The position numbers and the translations under genes were made by a program. This document shows positions 43,103 to 51,639 of a DNA stretch of 64,000 bases, piece by piece (position 1 is the first letter of the stretch; every line of letters begins with the position of its first letter). Source of the stretch: Gemmatimonadota bacterium (GTDB taxonomy: Bacteria; Gemmatimonadota; Gemmatimonadetes; Gemmatimonadales; GWC2-71-9); NCBI GenBank assembly GCA_016704275.1, contig JADJAK010000001.1, forward strand, positions 124,001 through 188,000. Reading direction: 5' to 3'. The notes beneath the pieces were generated by a model. It saw nothing but the letters and a program-made list of their open reading frames with translations. It was not told the DNA's origin and did not search any database.

Positions 43103-43378
43103 ATGCTGTCCCAACTTCTTCGGGTTACCCGCGTGGTTTCCGTGGTCGCGATACTGGTGGTCGCCGCTAACCGTCAGGTCGTCGGAGCGCTGTCTGCGAC
43201 CGAGTCGGAGTCCAAGTGTGTCAGTGGCGGAACGGATTCTTGCATGGAGAATTCAAGCCCGATCCTTGTCAACCCCAATAGCCACTGTACTGTCAAGGAC
43301 GCCTGCGCAACCTGCCACTCTTCCACCGGAACTTGCTGGAGCAAGTCCAACTACGTTGAGATTCCGGTCGGCCAGTGA
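43103..43378 (+). CDS. Small exported six-cysteine peptide
   Basis: A 91-residue protein with N-terminal hydrophobic signal sequence (about 8-22). The mature part has six cysteines at 39, 47, 62, 68, 71 and 78 (C-x7-C-x14-C-x5-C-x2-C-x6-C), so three disulfides are possible. ATG 43103 has a GAGG about 7 bp upstream. The GTG of the following propeller gene overlaps its stop (GTGA), and a DsbA-like gene comes third. I recognise no family. The layout recalls small NVEALA-type exported peptides next to six-bladed propellers in Bacteroidota, by analogy only. The region is visibly less GC-rich than its neighbours. Confidence 0.65.
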   Translation: MLSQLLRVTRVVSVVAILVVAANRQVVGALSATESESKCVSGGTDSCMENSSPILVNPNSHCTVKDACATCHSSTGTCWSKSNYVEIPVGQ

Positions 43379-44514
43379 GCGAAGGCCGACGAACCCCGAA
43401 GAGTGGGGCTCTCGCCGTGGAACCAGTGCCTCGCCTCCACCCAGTGATTGCGGTGGTATTTGCGGCGCTGTCCATCGCCTGTGGAACGCCCCCGGCTGAT
43501 TCGAGCCAACTCGCTTATCTCCGCGAGGGTGTTCCCGCTGAGGACAGTCTCCGAAGTGAGCAAATAGGTCCCACCGATCTCATCGCCAGCGCGTGGATGA
43601 TCGGGGGAAACGAACGCATCATTGTCATCTCGGACCTCAAGCCGCCCTATCTGCACGTGCTTGATGCAAGCACAGGACGGCACATCAAGTCCCTCGGAGC
43701 CCATGGCGAGGGTCCGGGGGACTTTTCTGATGCGCCGTCCTTGATGCGGGCCAGCTTCGCCGGCGATACCCTATGGATGCTGGACGGGCCCCGGAGGCGA
43801 GTTACTGGATTTGCACTCGCAGCGCTTGCTTCGGACACTATCGCTCCACGTGCTGCCACTGTCCAGATCGACAGTGTACTCCCGTACACCGCTGACGGAC
43901 CAAGTAGTACAGGGTTGATTGTGGCGATGGCGCAAGATCGCAAGGACGGACTGTTCCCGCTACGAATCCATAGGGGTGGGCAGAAGACTGATGTAGGGCG
44001 CCCCAGAGAATTCGCAGACAGTCGTTTGACGCCGCGATACATGGGAAACGCCTACCTAGGTCGTCTGTGCTACTCCCCCGATCGTCGCGTGACCGTGCAG
44101 ACATTCACTTTCGCAGGAAGGATCGATCTTCTCGATTCGATCGGTACGATGGTGGGCAGTATGGAGGTGCCGTATCCGTTTCGTCCGGACCCGTACATGG
44201 ATACGACGAGTGGGAAGCAGATTGATTTCAACCCAATCCTTCCGCGGGTCCGTTGGGGATACTATGACTGTGCGGTAACGGACGGATTTCTGTACGCGCT
44301 CTATGACGGGCGACTGAACGGTGCGAATCCACCCAACCCGGTGCCCCGATCCGAAGTCCACATCTTCGACTGGACTGGTCGTCGAGTCCGCACAGTGGTA
44401 CTGGACCATTCGACCACCGGGATCAGCGTGCCTCCGGGCGACAGCGTGCTTTACTCGTTTGCGGAGGACTCGGGTCGCTTTGCGGTCCGCCGAACTCGCC
44501 TCCGACAAAGGTAG
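43375..44514 (+). CDS. Six-bladed beta-propeller protein (GPGD motif), coupled to Cys-rich peptide
   Basis: A 379-residue probable exported propeller protein, GTG start overlapping the peptide stop. A late signal sequence (AVVFAALSIACG, about 26-37) follows a basic N-terminus; the Cys36 lipobox is imperfect. The motif LGAHGEGPGDF (107-117) and blade repeats relate it to the propellers at 4614, 6810 and 14620, with a Glu-to-Asp change in GPGE. Codon use is less GC-biased than in the neighbours, in line with recent acquisition. Function unknown; it may bind the Cys-rich peptide. Confidence 0.7.
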   Translation: MSEGRRTPKSGALAVEPVPRLHPVIAVVFAALSIACGTPPADSSQLAYLREGVPAEDSLRSEQIGPTDLIASAWMIGGNERIIVISDLKPPYLHVLDASTGRHIKSLGAHGEGPGDFSDAPSLMRASFAGDTLWMLDGPRRRVTGFALAALASDTIAPRAATVQIDSVLPYTADGPSSTGLIVAMAQDRKDGLFPLRIHRGGQKTDVGRPREFADSRLTPRYMGNAYLGRLCYSPDRRVTVQTFTFAGRIDLLDSIGTMVGSMEVPYPFRPDPYMDTTSGKQIDFNPILPRVRWGYYDCAVTDGFLYALYDGRLNGANPPNPVPRSEVHIFDWTGRRVRTVVLDHSTTGISVPPGDSVLYSFAEDSGRFAVRRTRLRQR

Positions 44515-44566
44515 CCCCCCCAAGGCCTGGTGGGGCGATCGCCTATCACCCTCTCGGAGGTATTGA

Positions 44567-45271
44567 TTGGAGCACCGAACTGAGCTTGCCGTTACGGTGG
44601 GACTGGCCGTGGTGGCCCTGGCTGTCGTTTTCCGCGGCTCCGGCGACACCCAACCGCCAGTCGTTCGACCTACCTCGAACGCAGACGATGCGAGGTTGTC
44701 CGAGGGTGGGCGGAACAGCGACCTCCCGGATGAAGCGACCTTGGCGGAATGGTACTCGATCGGTCATTTGATCGGCCCGGAGAGCGCGCCGATTCGGATT
44801 GTCGAGTTTGGGACCTTCACCTGCACGTTTTGCCGCACATTCGCTGCATCGATTGACACTATCCAACGCCGATACCCCGGCCTCGTGTCGGTCAGGTGGT
44901 TGCACTATTCGCTTCCAGATTCAGTTAAGTCGGGGAGCACAGACTTCCTGGCGGAGGCCTCCGAGTGCATGCCTGGAAGTTTGGAATTTGAGCAATTCTA
45001 CCGCATCGTTCTCCTTGAGGGTCGACCCCTGGACTCCCGTGGCGCGCTCTTGGTCGCTGCGCCCAAACTCGGGGTGCGGGATCCGCTTCGCCTCATGGCC
45101 TGCCTTGATTCGGAGTCGAGCCGGGCCCGGCTCGACCAGCACACCCGCGCAACGGCGTGGATCGGCCCCGTCGGCACTCCCGCCTGGTACCTCAACGGAC
45201 GCCTTTTCGTCGGTGCCGTTTCGACGTTCCAGCTTGACAGCCTCGTTCGCCGCGAGCTGCGGAGGGAGTAG
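44567..45271 (+). CDS. Membrane-anchored DsbA-like thiol-disulfide oxidoreductase
   Basis: A 234-residue protein with an N-terminal membrane anchor (VTVGLAVVALAVVF) and a thioredoxin fold of the DsbA/BdbD type. The active site is Cys86-x-x-Cys89 in FTCTFCRTF, and the cis-proline loop is GTPAWYLNG (Pro205). Two more Cys (134, 179) are at positions that BdbD-like proteins use for a second disulfide. TTG 44567 is supported by GGAGG six bases upstream. By context it may form the disulfides of the six-Cys peptide two genes upstream. Confidence 0.8.
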   Translation: MEHRTELAVTVGLAVVALAVVFRGSGDTQPPVVRPTSNADDARLSEGGRNSDLPDEATLAEWYSIGHLIGPESAPIRIVEFGTFTCTFCRTFAASIDTIQRRYPGLVSVRWLHYSLPDSVKSGSTDFLAEASECMPGSLEFEQFYRIVLLEGRPLDSRGALLVAAPKLGVRDPLRLMACLDSESSRARLDQHTRATAWIGPVGTPAWYLNGRLFVGAVSTFQLDSLVRRELRRE

Positions 45272-45357
45272 GAATAATCGGGGAGGGGGGGCGGCGGGCG
45301 GGAGATATCGCCACCGCCACCGTTGCGCCCCCCGGCCCCACCCCGCTAGACCTTCAG

Positions 45358-45380
45358 TGCCGCCCAGTGGCTGGGCGGCA
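45358..45380 (+). promoter_or_regulatory. 10-bp hairpin upstream of the 58-residue gene
   Basis: TGCCGCCCAG / CTGGGCGGCA with a 3-base loop, ending 19 bp before the ATG at 45400 and 10 bp before its GAGGG. It may be a terminator of the DsbA-like gene or a translational control hairpin of the next gene; no T tract follows. Confidence 0.4.
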
Positions 45381-45399
45381 CCACCACCGCGAGGGAACG

Positions 45400-45576
45400 A
45401 TGAAGGACAAGCAGCTCGACAAGCTCGTCAAGAAGGTGACCGGCGTGGCGCGGACCGAGAAGGACAAGAACAAGCGCTTCGTGGACCCCACCCTGGAGGC
45501 CACGAAGCGCCCGGAAGAAGCGGCCGATTCCGACCGCCAGTTCCTCTTCAAGGAAATGAAGAAGCGGGAGTTCTAG
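45400..45576 (+). CDS. Small charged protein, unknown
   Basis: A 58-residue protein rich in Lys, Asp and Glu, without Cys or hydrophobic segments. ATG 45400 follows GAGGG at 45391-45395. Probably a small soluble helical protein. The last 4 bp overlap the end of the convergent rho gene. No family recognised. Confidence 0.5.
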   Translation: MKDKQLDKLVKKVTGVARTEKDKNKRFVDPTLEATKRPEEAADSDRQFLFKEMKKREF

Positions 45577-46844
45577 ATCCCCCGCTGCAACAGCTCGCGG
45601 ACCACCTCGATCTGCTTGTTCGTCGGGAGGTCGGCGGTCGCCTGACGCAGCGCGTGGGCGCGCTCCAGTGACTTCGGATCGAGCAGCAGCTCTTCGCGGC
45701 GCGTCCCGCTCGCGGCCACATCGATCGCCGGAAAGATCCGCCGTTCCGCCAGTTCGCGGCTGAGCACGATCTCGGCGTTGCCCGTCCCCTTGAACTCCTC
45801 GAAGATCACTTCATCGGCCTTCGACCCGGTGTCGATCAGCGCCGTGGCGATGATCGTCAGCGATCCCTTGCCCACGCGCGGGTCCACCGCGCGCGCACTG
45901 CCGAAGAAGCGCTTCGGGCGCTCCATCGCCTCGGCCCCGATGCCACCCGACAACGTCCGACCCGACCCACGGTCGATGTTGTTGTACGCGCGCGCGAGCC
46001 GCGTGAGCGAATCGAGGATGATCACCACGTCCTCGCCCAGTTCCACCCGCCGCCGCGCCCGCTCCAGCGTCATCTCGGCGACCGCGACGTGGCGCGCGGC
46101 ACCGTGGTCGAACGACGAGGCGATCACCTCGCCGGCGTTCGCCATCTCCATCTCGGTCACTTCCTCCGGCCGTTCGTCGGCCAGGAGGATGTACACGGTG
46201 GCGTCCGGCTGATTGGTGATGATGCCGCGCGCGATCGCGGTCAGCAGCGTCGTCTTGCCGGCCTTCGCCGGCGCGACCACCAGGGCGCGCTGGCCCTTGC
46301 CGAGCGGGCACAGGAGGTCGACCATCGCGGCGGTGATGTCGGCACCGCGGCCGACAGGGCCGAGCGCGGAAAGGCGGAGCCGCTCCTTCGGATGCGAGGC
46401 GGTCAGCCGGTTGAAATCGGGCCGGCTCAGGCACTCCGCCGGGTCGCGGCCGAAGAGCGAGGCGACCTTCTCGAGGGCTGGTCCCTTCCCGTTCCGCTGG
46501 GCGATTGCATCGCCGGCGATTTCATCGCCCGGCCGCAGCTTGTGCTTGGCGATCAGCGATTGCGGGACAAAGACATCCTGCCCGGTCGGGAGGTAGCTCG
46601 ATGCCCGCGAGCGGAGGAAGCCGCCACCCCGCTCGGTCAGTTCGAGGACACCCTCGACCTGCCGCGTCCCGCTCCCGCCGACGGGTGCTTCCTCGAGCGC
46701 CGTACCGCCCTCGCCCTCACCCGGTCCCTCAAGCCGCGGCGCGCCGCCCCCGCTGCCACCTGGCCGACGCCCCCGCCCACGTCCACCCCGTCGCCGCGGC
46801 TTGCCACCCTGCCCACCCCCATTGCCCCCGCGCGGATCGCTCAC
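45573..46844 (-). CDS. rho: Transcription termination factor Rho
   Basis: Hexameric RNA-dependent ATPase that ends transcription. 423 residues. The N-terminal 60 are a Gly/Arg-rich disordered segment. The RNA-binding CSD region is VEGVLELTERGGGFLRSRASSY, and the ATPase core has Walker A VVAPAKAGKTTLL (Lys in GKT), Walker B VVIILDSLTRLARAYN, and GGIGAEAMERPKRFFGSAR. It is a little shorter than E. coli Rho with linker (419), but has an unusual N-terminus in place of the Rho-N helix bundle. GTG start overlaps the stop of the ankyrin gene. Confidence 0.93.
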   Translation of the reverse strand: MSDPRGGNGGGQGGKPRRRGGRGRGRRPGGSGGGAPRLEGPGEGEGGTALEEAPVGGSGTRQVEGVLELTERGGGFLRSRASSYLPTGQDVFVPQSLIAKHKLRPGDEIAGDAIAQRNGKGPALEKVASLFGRDPAECLSRPDFNRLTASHPKERLRLSALGPVGRGADITAAMVDLLCPLGKGQRALVVAPAKAGKTTLLTAIARGIITNQPDATVYILLADERPEEVTEMEMANAGEVIASSFDHGAARHVAVAEMTLERARRRVELGEDVVIILDSLTRLARAYNNIDRGSGRTLSGGIGAEAMERPKRFFGSARAVDPRVGKGSLTIIATALIDTGSKADEVIFEEFKGTGNAEIVLSRELAERRIFPAIDVAASGTRREELLLDPKSLERAHALRQATADLPTNKQIEVVRELLQRGI

Positions 46845-47407
46845 GAGGCACTCCGGCCGAGGGCTGCGCGCACCAGCGCGGCTCCGTCATCAAAGCCGTT
46901 CCCCTCGGCAATCGCCAGCGGGGTGTAGCCGGCGCACTCGAGCGTCGGGTCGGCGCCGGCGTCGAGCAGGAGCGCAACGAGGGGAAGTCGCTTGGCAGCG
47001 AGCGCAGCGTGGAGCGGGGTGTTGGTCATCGCATTCTGGGAAAGGGGGTGAAGACTGGCGCCGTGCGCCAGCAGGATCGTCGCGGCGCGCGGGGCACCGA
47101 AGAAGGCAGCAAGGTGTAGCGGGGTCCAGCCATCGACCGAGTAGGTATCGGCCAGCGTTGCGTCGTCGTCCAGCAGCGCCTCGAGCCGTGCCACATCGTC
47201 AACAGCCGCCGCCTCGTGGATGCTGCGTGGCCAGGATTGACCCGTCAGCCAGCACGCCACCTCGCCCGCGCGATGGTACAGCGCAGCCAGGAGGGGCGTT
47301 TCACCAGTGGGGGCCCGCTGCGAGAGCAGGGCGGGGTCGGCCTGAACGAGCGAGCGAACCTGCTCGAGGTCGTTCCGCCGACAGGCATCGAACAACGTGT
47401 CGGTCAC
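46841..47407 (-). CDS. Ankyrin-repeat protein
   Basis: About 188 residues from GTG 47407; a longer frame opens at GTG 47473. At least four ankyrin repeats are visible, with FDACRRNDLEQVRSLVQADP, TGETPLLAALYHRAGEVACWL, DGWTPLHLAAFFGAPRAATILLAHGA and TNTPLHAALAAKRLPLVALLLDAGADP. Such repeats bind proteins. No signal peptide. It overlaps the rho start by 4 bp, so they may be co-transcribed. Confidence 0.8.
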   Translation of the reverse strand: MTDTLFDACRRNDLEQVRSLVQADPALLSQRAPTGETPLLAALYHRAGEVACWLTGQSWPRSIHEAAAVDDVARLEALLDDDATLADTYSVDGWTPLHLAAFFGAPRAATILLAHGASLHPLSQNAMTNTPLHAALAAKRLPLVALLLDAGADPTLECAGYTPLAIAEGNGFDDGAALVRAALGRSAS

Positions 47408-47503
47408 GTACCCTGGGGGTGTGGGCGGCGGGAGGCGCGCCCTCGGGCGCAGCCAGCCCGACAAATCACGCACCAGCGCCGCGATTTCGCCAGTCCCCGC
47501 CAG

Positions 47504-48901
47504 CTACTCCGCGAAGATGCTCCCGTGGGCCGGGGCCAACCGGGCCGAGAAATGCCGCAGGGCGGGCGGTTGGGAAGTGATGCGCATCCCCCGGATCCGG
47601 TCCCGGCGCTCCCCGACGTAGCTCAGCACCTCGGCCAGGTAGTCCACGTGGCTCTGGGTGTAGACGCGCCGTGGGAAGGCCAGCCGCACAAGCTCCATCG
47701 CCGACGGCTGCTCGGTCCCGTCCGGTTGCTGGCCGAACATCACCGAGCCGATCTCGACGGACCGGATACCGCCGACCAGATAGAGCACGCAGGAGAGCGC
47801 CCACGCCGGGTACTCGGTTTGCGGAATGTGCGGCAGCATCGCCTTGGCATCGATGTAGAGCGCGTGGCCGCCCGGCGGCGTCACCATCGGGATCCCCGCC
47901 GCCGTCATCCGATCGGCGAGGTACGCCACCGACCGCACGCGATAGCGGAGATAGTCCTCGTTGAGCGCCTCGTCGAGGCCGATCGCGATCGCCTCGAGGT
48001 CGTACCCCGCGAGCCCGCCATAGGTGGGGAACCCCTCGGTCAGGATCAGGTTGTCCCGGCAGCGGCGCGCGAGGTCGTCGTCGTTCACGGCCAGGAAGCC
48101 GCCGATGTTCGCCATGCCATCCTTCTTGGCACTCATCGTCGCGCCGTCGACCTCGGCGAACATCGCCTGCGCAATCTGCGTCGGCGTCTCGTGCTCGTGG
48201 CCCGGCTCACGCTCCTTGATGAACCAGGCGTTCTCGGCGAAGCGACAGGCGTCGAGGAAGAGCGGCACGCCATGGCGATTGCAGGTGGCGCGCACGGCGC
48301 GGAGGTTCTCGAGCGACGCGGGCTGGCCACCGCCGGAATTGTTCGTGACCGTGTACATCACCAGCGGGACCTTCCCCGCCTGCTCCGTCAGCACCCGGTC
48401 GAGCGCCTCGACATCCATGTTCCCCTTGAAGGGGTGCCACACCGACGGCTGTCGTCCCTCGGCGATCGGCAGGTCGAGTGCCGTGGCACCGCGCGCCTCG
48501 ATGTTGGCGCGCGTCGTGTCGAAGTGGGTGTTGTTCGGCACGATCTGCCCGGCGTGCACCACCGTGCCGAAGAGGATCCGCTCGGCGGCGCGCCCCTGGT
48601 GGGTCGGGATCACATGTCGCAATCCGGTGATCCGCTGCACCGCGGCCTCGAAGCGATAGAACGAGTCGGCGCCCGCGTACGACTCGTCGCCGATCATCAT
48701 CCCGGCCCACTGCCGCGACGACATCGCGCCGGTGCCGGAATCGGTGAGCAGGTCGATCAGCACGTCGCGCGCGCGCAGCAGGAAGAGATTGTGGTGCGCG
48801 GCATCCAGCGCCACGCGCCGTTCCTCCGCCGTGGTCTGGCGAATCGGTTCGACGCTCTTGATGCGGAACGGTTCGATGATGGTGCGGGGTGCGAAGGTCA
48901 T
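47504..48901 (-). CDS. tnaA: Tryptophanase
   Basis: PLP enzyme that splits L-tryptophan to indole, pyruvate and ammonia. 465 residues. The Schiff-base lysine lies in TMSAKKDGMANIGGF. Distinction from tyrosine phenol-lyase: it has VEIGSV where TPL has MERG, and C-terminal LRHFSARL, with the His typical of tryptophanase where TPL has Phe. ATG 48901 overlaps the permease stop (48898-48901). The preceding permease is likely the tryptophan carrier. No TnaC-type leader is visible. Confidence 0.85.
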   Translation of the reverse strand: MTFAPRTIIEPFRIKSVEPIRQTTAEERRVALDAAHHNLFLLRARDVLIDLLTDSGTGAMSSRQWAGMMIGDESYAGADSFYRFEAAVQRITGLRHVIPTHQGRAAERILFGTVVHAGQIVPNNTHFDTTRANIEARGATALDLPIAEGRQPSVWHPFKGNMDVEALDRVLTEQAGKVPLVMYTVTNNSGGGQPASLENLRAVRATCNRHGVPLFLDACRFAENAWFIKEREPGHEHETPTQIAQAMFAEVDGATMSAKKDGMANIGGFLAVNDDDLARRCRDNLILTEGFPTYGGLAGYDLEAIAIGLDEALNEDYLRYRVRSVAYLADRMTAAGIPMVTPPGGHALYIDAKAMLPHIPQTEYPAWALSCVLYLVGGIRSVEIGSVMFGQQPDGTEQPSAMELVRLAFPRRVYTQSHVDYLAEVLSYVGERRDRIRGMRITSQPPALRHFSARLAPAHGSIFAE

Positions 48902-50217
48902 GTGGTGGCGGCGCGCTGGCGCCAGTAGAGGAAGACGGGGATGCCGAGCAGCAGCAAACCGCCGCCGCGGAGGGCATTGCCCGGATTGGAGGCCAGGGAA
49001 CCGAGCACCACATACGCCGCGGCGGCGACGAAGGCCAACGTGGTCCACGGATGCAGCGGCACGAGGAATGGCACGACCCGATCGCCGTCGGCGCGGCGCA
49101 GCGCAAAGAGCGTCGCCGCGGTCAGACCGAAGAAGATCCAGTCGGCGAAGACGACATAGTCGAGCAGTGCGCCGTACGTTCCCGAGAAGAGCAGGAGGAT
49201 TGCCCAGGCGCCCTGCACCACGATCGCGGCCACCGGCGTGCGCCAGGTCGGATGCAGCGTCGCGAACGACTTGAAGAAGAGCCCATCGCGCGCCATCGCC
49301 TGGTAGACCCGCGGCGAGACGAGAATCACCAGATTCAGGAAGCCGAACGTCGACGCCACGATCCCTGCGGCGATCAGCCGACGTCCGCTCTCGCCCGCGA
49401 TCCCCGCCATCGTTTCGGCCGCGGGCGCGTGGCTCGCGGCCAATCCGGCCGGCCCCAGCACGCGCAGGTACGCCACGTTCACCAGCAGATATGCCACCAC
49501 CACGCCGATCACGCCGAGGATCAGCGCACGCGGGAGATCGCGCTCCGGATCGCGCAGCTCCTCGGCGATGAAGTTGGTCTGCTGCCATCCGCCAAAGGCG
49601 AAGAGCACCGGCACCAGTGCCGCACCGACCTTGAGCAGCGTCGACCCCGCCTCGATCGGCGCCTCGGCCTGGTTCACCGCGGCCGGGGCCGAGAACGCCG
49701 CGATCACCAGCACCGCAATGGCCAGGAGCTTGAGCAGCGTGAAGACGTTCTGGGTCCACGCCGCCGGCTTGACGCCGATCACGTTGATGCCGGTCAGCAG
49801 GAGGATCGCCCCGGCCGCCAGCATCGGCTGCTGCCCGGCGGGGAGGCCAAAGAGATCGGTGGCGTACCCGGCGAATGTCATCGCCACCGCCGCGATCGCC
49901 CCGGTCGCCATGATGAGCAGCAGGGCCCAGCCGTAGAGGAAGCCGGCGAGCGGCCCGAACGCCTCCCGCAGGTAGGCGTAGCCGCCGCCGGCGAGCGGTC
50001 GGCGTCGCCCCAGCTCGGCGAAGACAAAGGCCCCCAGCAGCGCGATCACCGCGCCCAGCACCCAGACCAGGAGGGTGCCGTTGCGGCTGCCCATCCGGGA
50101 GGCGACCACCGACGGATTGAGGAAGATCCCCGAGCCGATGATGCCGCCGATGACCATCATGGTGGCGGAGAACAGCCCCAGGGTGCGGGCGTAGCCGACG
50201 GGTGGCGGGGTCGTCAC
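48898..50217 (-). CDS. APC-family amino-acid permease
   Basis: A 439-residue inner-membrane transporter with 12 predicted helices. N-terminal TM1 has the substrate-binding MMVIGGIIGSGIFLNPS, with G-S/G-G-I-F motif; TM6 has FAFGGWQQTNFIAEELRDPERDLPRA, typical of the LAT-like branch. GTG 50217 is preferred to ATG 50280 because the intervening 20 residues are read from a degenerate repeat. It is coupled to tnaA by 4 bp overlap, so tryptophan or another aromatic amino acid is its likely substrate. Confidence 0.85.
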   Translation of the reverse strand: MTTPPPVGYARTLGLFSATMMVIGGIIGSGIFLNPSVVASRMGSRNGTLLVWVLGAVIALLGAFVFAELGRRRPLAGGGYAYLREAFGPLAGFLYGWALLLIMATGAIAAVAMTFAGYATDLFGLPAGQQPMLAAGAILLLTGINVIGVKPAAWTQNVFTLLKLLAIAVLVIAAFSAPAAVNQAEAPIEAGSTLLKVGAALVPVLFAFGGWQQTNFIAEELRDPERDLPRALILGVIGVVVAYLLVNVAYLRVLGPAGLAASHAPAAETMAGIAGESGRRLIAAGIVASTFGFLNLVILVSPRVYQAMARDGLFFKSFATLHPTWRTPVAAIVVQGAWAILLLFSGTYGALLDYVVFADWIFFGLTAATLFALRRADGDRVVPFLVPLHPWTTLAFVAAAAYVVLGSLASNPGNALRGGGLLLLGIPVFLYWRQRAATT

Positions 50218-50240
50218 GGTCGAGGGGGGCTCCCGGCGCG

Positions 50241-50273
50241 CAGGTGAATGTGAGGCGTGAGGGGTGAGGTGGG
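50241..50273. repeat. Degenerate GTGAGG-type array
   Basis: GTGAATG, TGAGGCG, TGAGGGG and TGAGGTG units at about 7-bp spacing upstream of the permease, between it and the divergent proline dehydrogenase gene. Less regular than the other arrays. Confidence 0.5.
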
Positions 50274-50392
50274 AGAGCATAGGAGCATCGCGGATTGGCG
50301 CCCCCGGCACAAGGCGACCCCCTCCGGCTACTTTTCCGCCGCTCGCGGTCGCTTCCGACCCCCCTGTACCCGATTCGAGGCCCGCCCCTGCA

Positions 50393-51325
50393 ATGATGCG
50401 TTCCGGCCTGCTCTGGCTCTCCGAGCGGAAGTCCATCTTCAACTTCGTCCGCAGCAACGGGCTGGCGAAGAAGTTTGCCTCGCGATTCGTCGCCGGCGAG
50501 ACCCTCGCCACCGGCGAAGCTGCCGCCAAGGAGCTCCAGGCCAAGGGGATCACCTCATCCCTCGATCTCCTCGGCGAGAGTGTCCATGCCGAGGCCGAGG
50601 CCAACGCTGCGCGCGACGCCTACATCGCCATTCTCCGCGGGATGAAGGCGGCCGGTCTCGAGGTGAATGCCTCGCTCAAGCCAACCCAGATGGGGCTCGA
50701 CATCGACGAGGGCCTCGCGGTACGCAACATCACCGCCATCCTCGAGGTCGCCAAGGAGACCGGCGCCTTCGTCCGGATGGACATGGAAGGGTCGGCCTAC
50801 ACCCAGCGCACCATCGACTTCTACGAGAAGCAGGTCCCCGAGGCGCTCCGCAGCCACACCGGCCTGGTGATCCAGGCGGCGCTGCGTCGTTCCACCGAGG
50901 ACATCGAGCACCTGATTCGCATCGGCGCGCGCGTCCGCCTCTGCAAGGGCGCCTACATGGAGCCGGCCGAGGTGGCCTACCCGGTCAAGGCCGACGTCGA
51001 CGCGCATTATGTGCGGCTGATGCATCGCCTGCTGACGGACGGCAACTACCCCGGGATCGCCACGCATGACGAGGCGATGCTGACCGAGGCGAAGCGCTTC
51101 GTCGCCGAGAAGGGTATCGCCCGCGACCGCTTCGAGTTCCAGATGCTCTACGGCGTGCGGCGCGACCTGCAGGAACAGTTGGTGCGCGAGGGCTACCGGA
51201 TCCGCGTCTACATCCCGTTCGGCACGCAGTGGTATCCGTACCTGATGCGCCGGCTCGCCGAGCGCCCCGCCAACATCGCGTTCATTCTCGGCAACGTCGT
51301 CAAGGAGGGGTTGGGGCGCTCGTGA
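50393..51325 (+). CDS. Proline dehydrogenase (monofunctional)
   Basis: Flavoenzyme that oxidises proline to pyrroline-5-carboxylate. 310 residues, the length of the stand-alone type. Visible motifs: ASLKPTQMGLDIDEGLAV, FVRMDMEGSAYTQRTIDFY, RVRLCKGAYMEPAEVAYP and IATHDEAMLTEA, followed by FQMLYGVRRDLQEQLVREGYRIRVYIPFG-type FAD-binding C-terminus. Two adjacent ATGs (50393, 50396). GTGA overlap with the next gene. Next to tnaA-permease, another amino-acid catabolic unit. Confidence 0.92.
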   Translation: MMRSGLLWLSERKSIFNFVRSNGLAKKFASRFVAGETLATGEAAAKELQAKGITSSLDLLGESVHAEAEANAARDAYIAILRGMKAAGLEVNASLKPTQMGLDIDEGLAVRNITAILEVAKETGAFVRMDMEGSAYTQRTIDFYEKQVPEALRSHTGLVIQAALRRSTEDIEHLIRIGARVRLCKGAYMEPAEVAYPVKADVDAHYVRLMHRLLTDGNYPGIATHDEAMLTEAKRFVAEKGIARDRFEFQMLYGVRRDLQEQLVREGYRIRVYIPFGTQWYPYLMRRLAERPANIAFILGNVVKEGLGRS

Positions 51326-51639
51326 CGGAGTTCACCCTCTGGGGCTACATGGCCGCGCACGATCGCGCGGCGGCGTTCACCGGCAGCGACGAACGCGCCT
51401 ATTCGGTGGCCCTCTGGGTGGACGATGATCCCGACGCACGCGGCCGCTTTGGCGGCGCCCTGCTCTTTGTCCGCTGGGCACCCGGTGGCGACGCGCCCGA
51501 CGGCCACCTGGAGTCCGACTACCTCGTCTGGGGCGACACCCCCGACGACGCCCGCACCCGCCTTGGTGCCCTCTCCCTGTACGATGTGAAGGCCACCCTG
51601 GACGAACTCATCGCCGCCGGCCGGCCGGAAGAATTTTGA
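51322..51639 (+). CDS. Hypothetical protein between proline dehydrogenase and rsgA
   Basis: A 105-residue soluble protein, GTG start overlapping the previous stop (GTGA) and end overlapping the TTG of rsgA (TTGA). Composition is acidic, with DDDPDARGRFGGALLFVRW and SDYLVWGDTPDDARTRLG as its main features. No known domain recognised; tight packing supports that it is a real gene. Confidence 0.6.
   Translation: MTEFTLWGYMAAHDRAAAFTGSDERAYSVALWVDDDPDARGRFGGALLFVRWAPGGDAPDGHLESDYLVWGDTPDDARTRLGALSLYDVKATLDELIAAGRPEEF

Noticed and set aside
47504..48901. Tyrosine phenol-lyase as the product
   Set aside because: Active-site context (VEIGS, C-terminal LRHF) matches tryptophanase better than tyrosine phenol-lyase.
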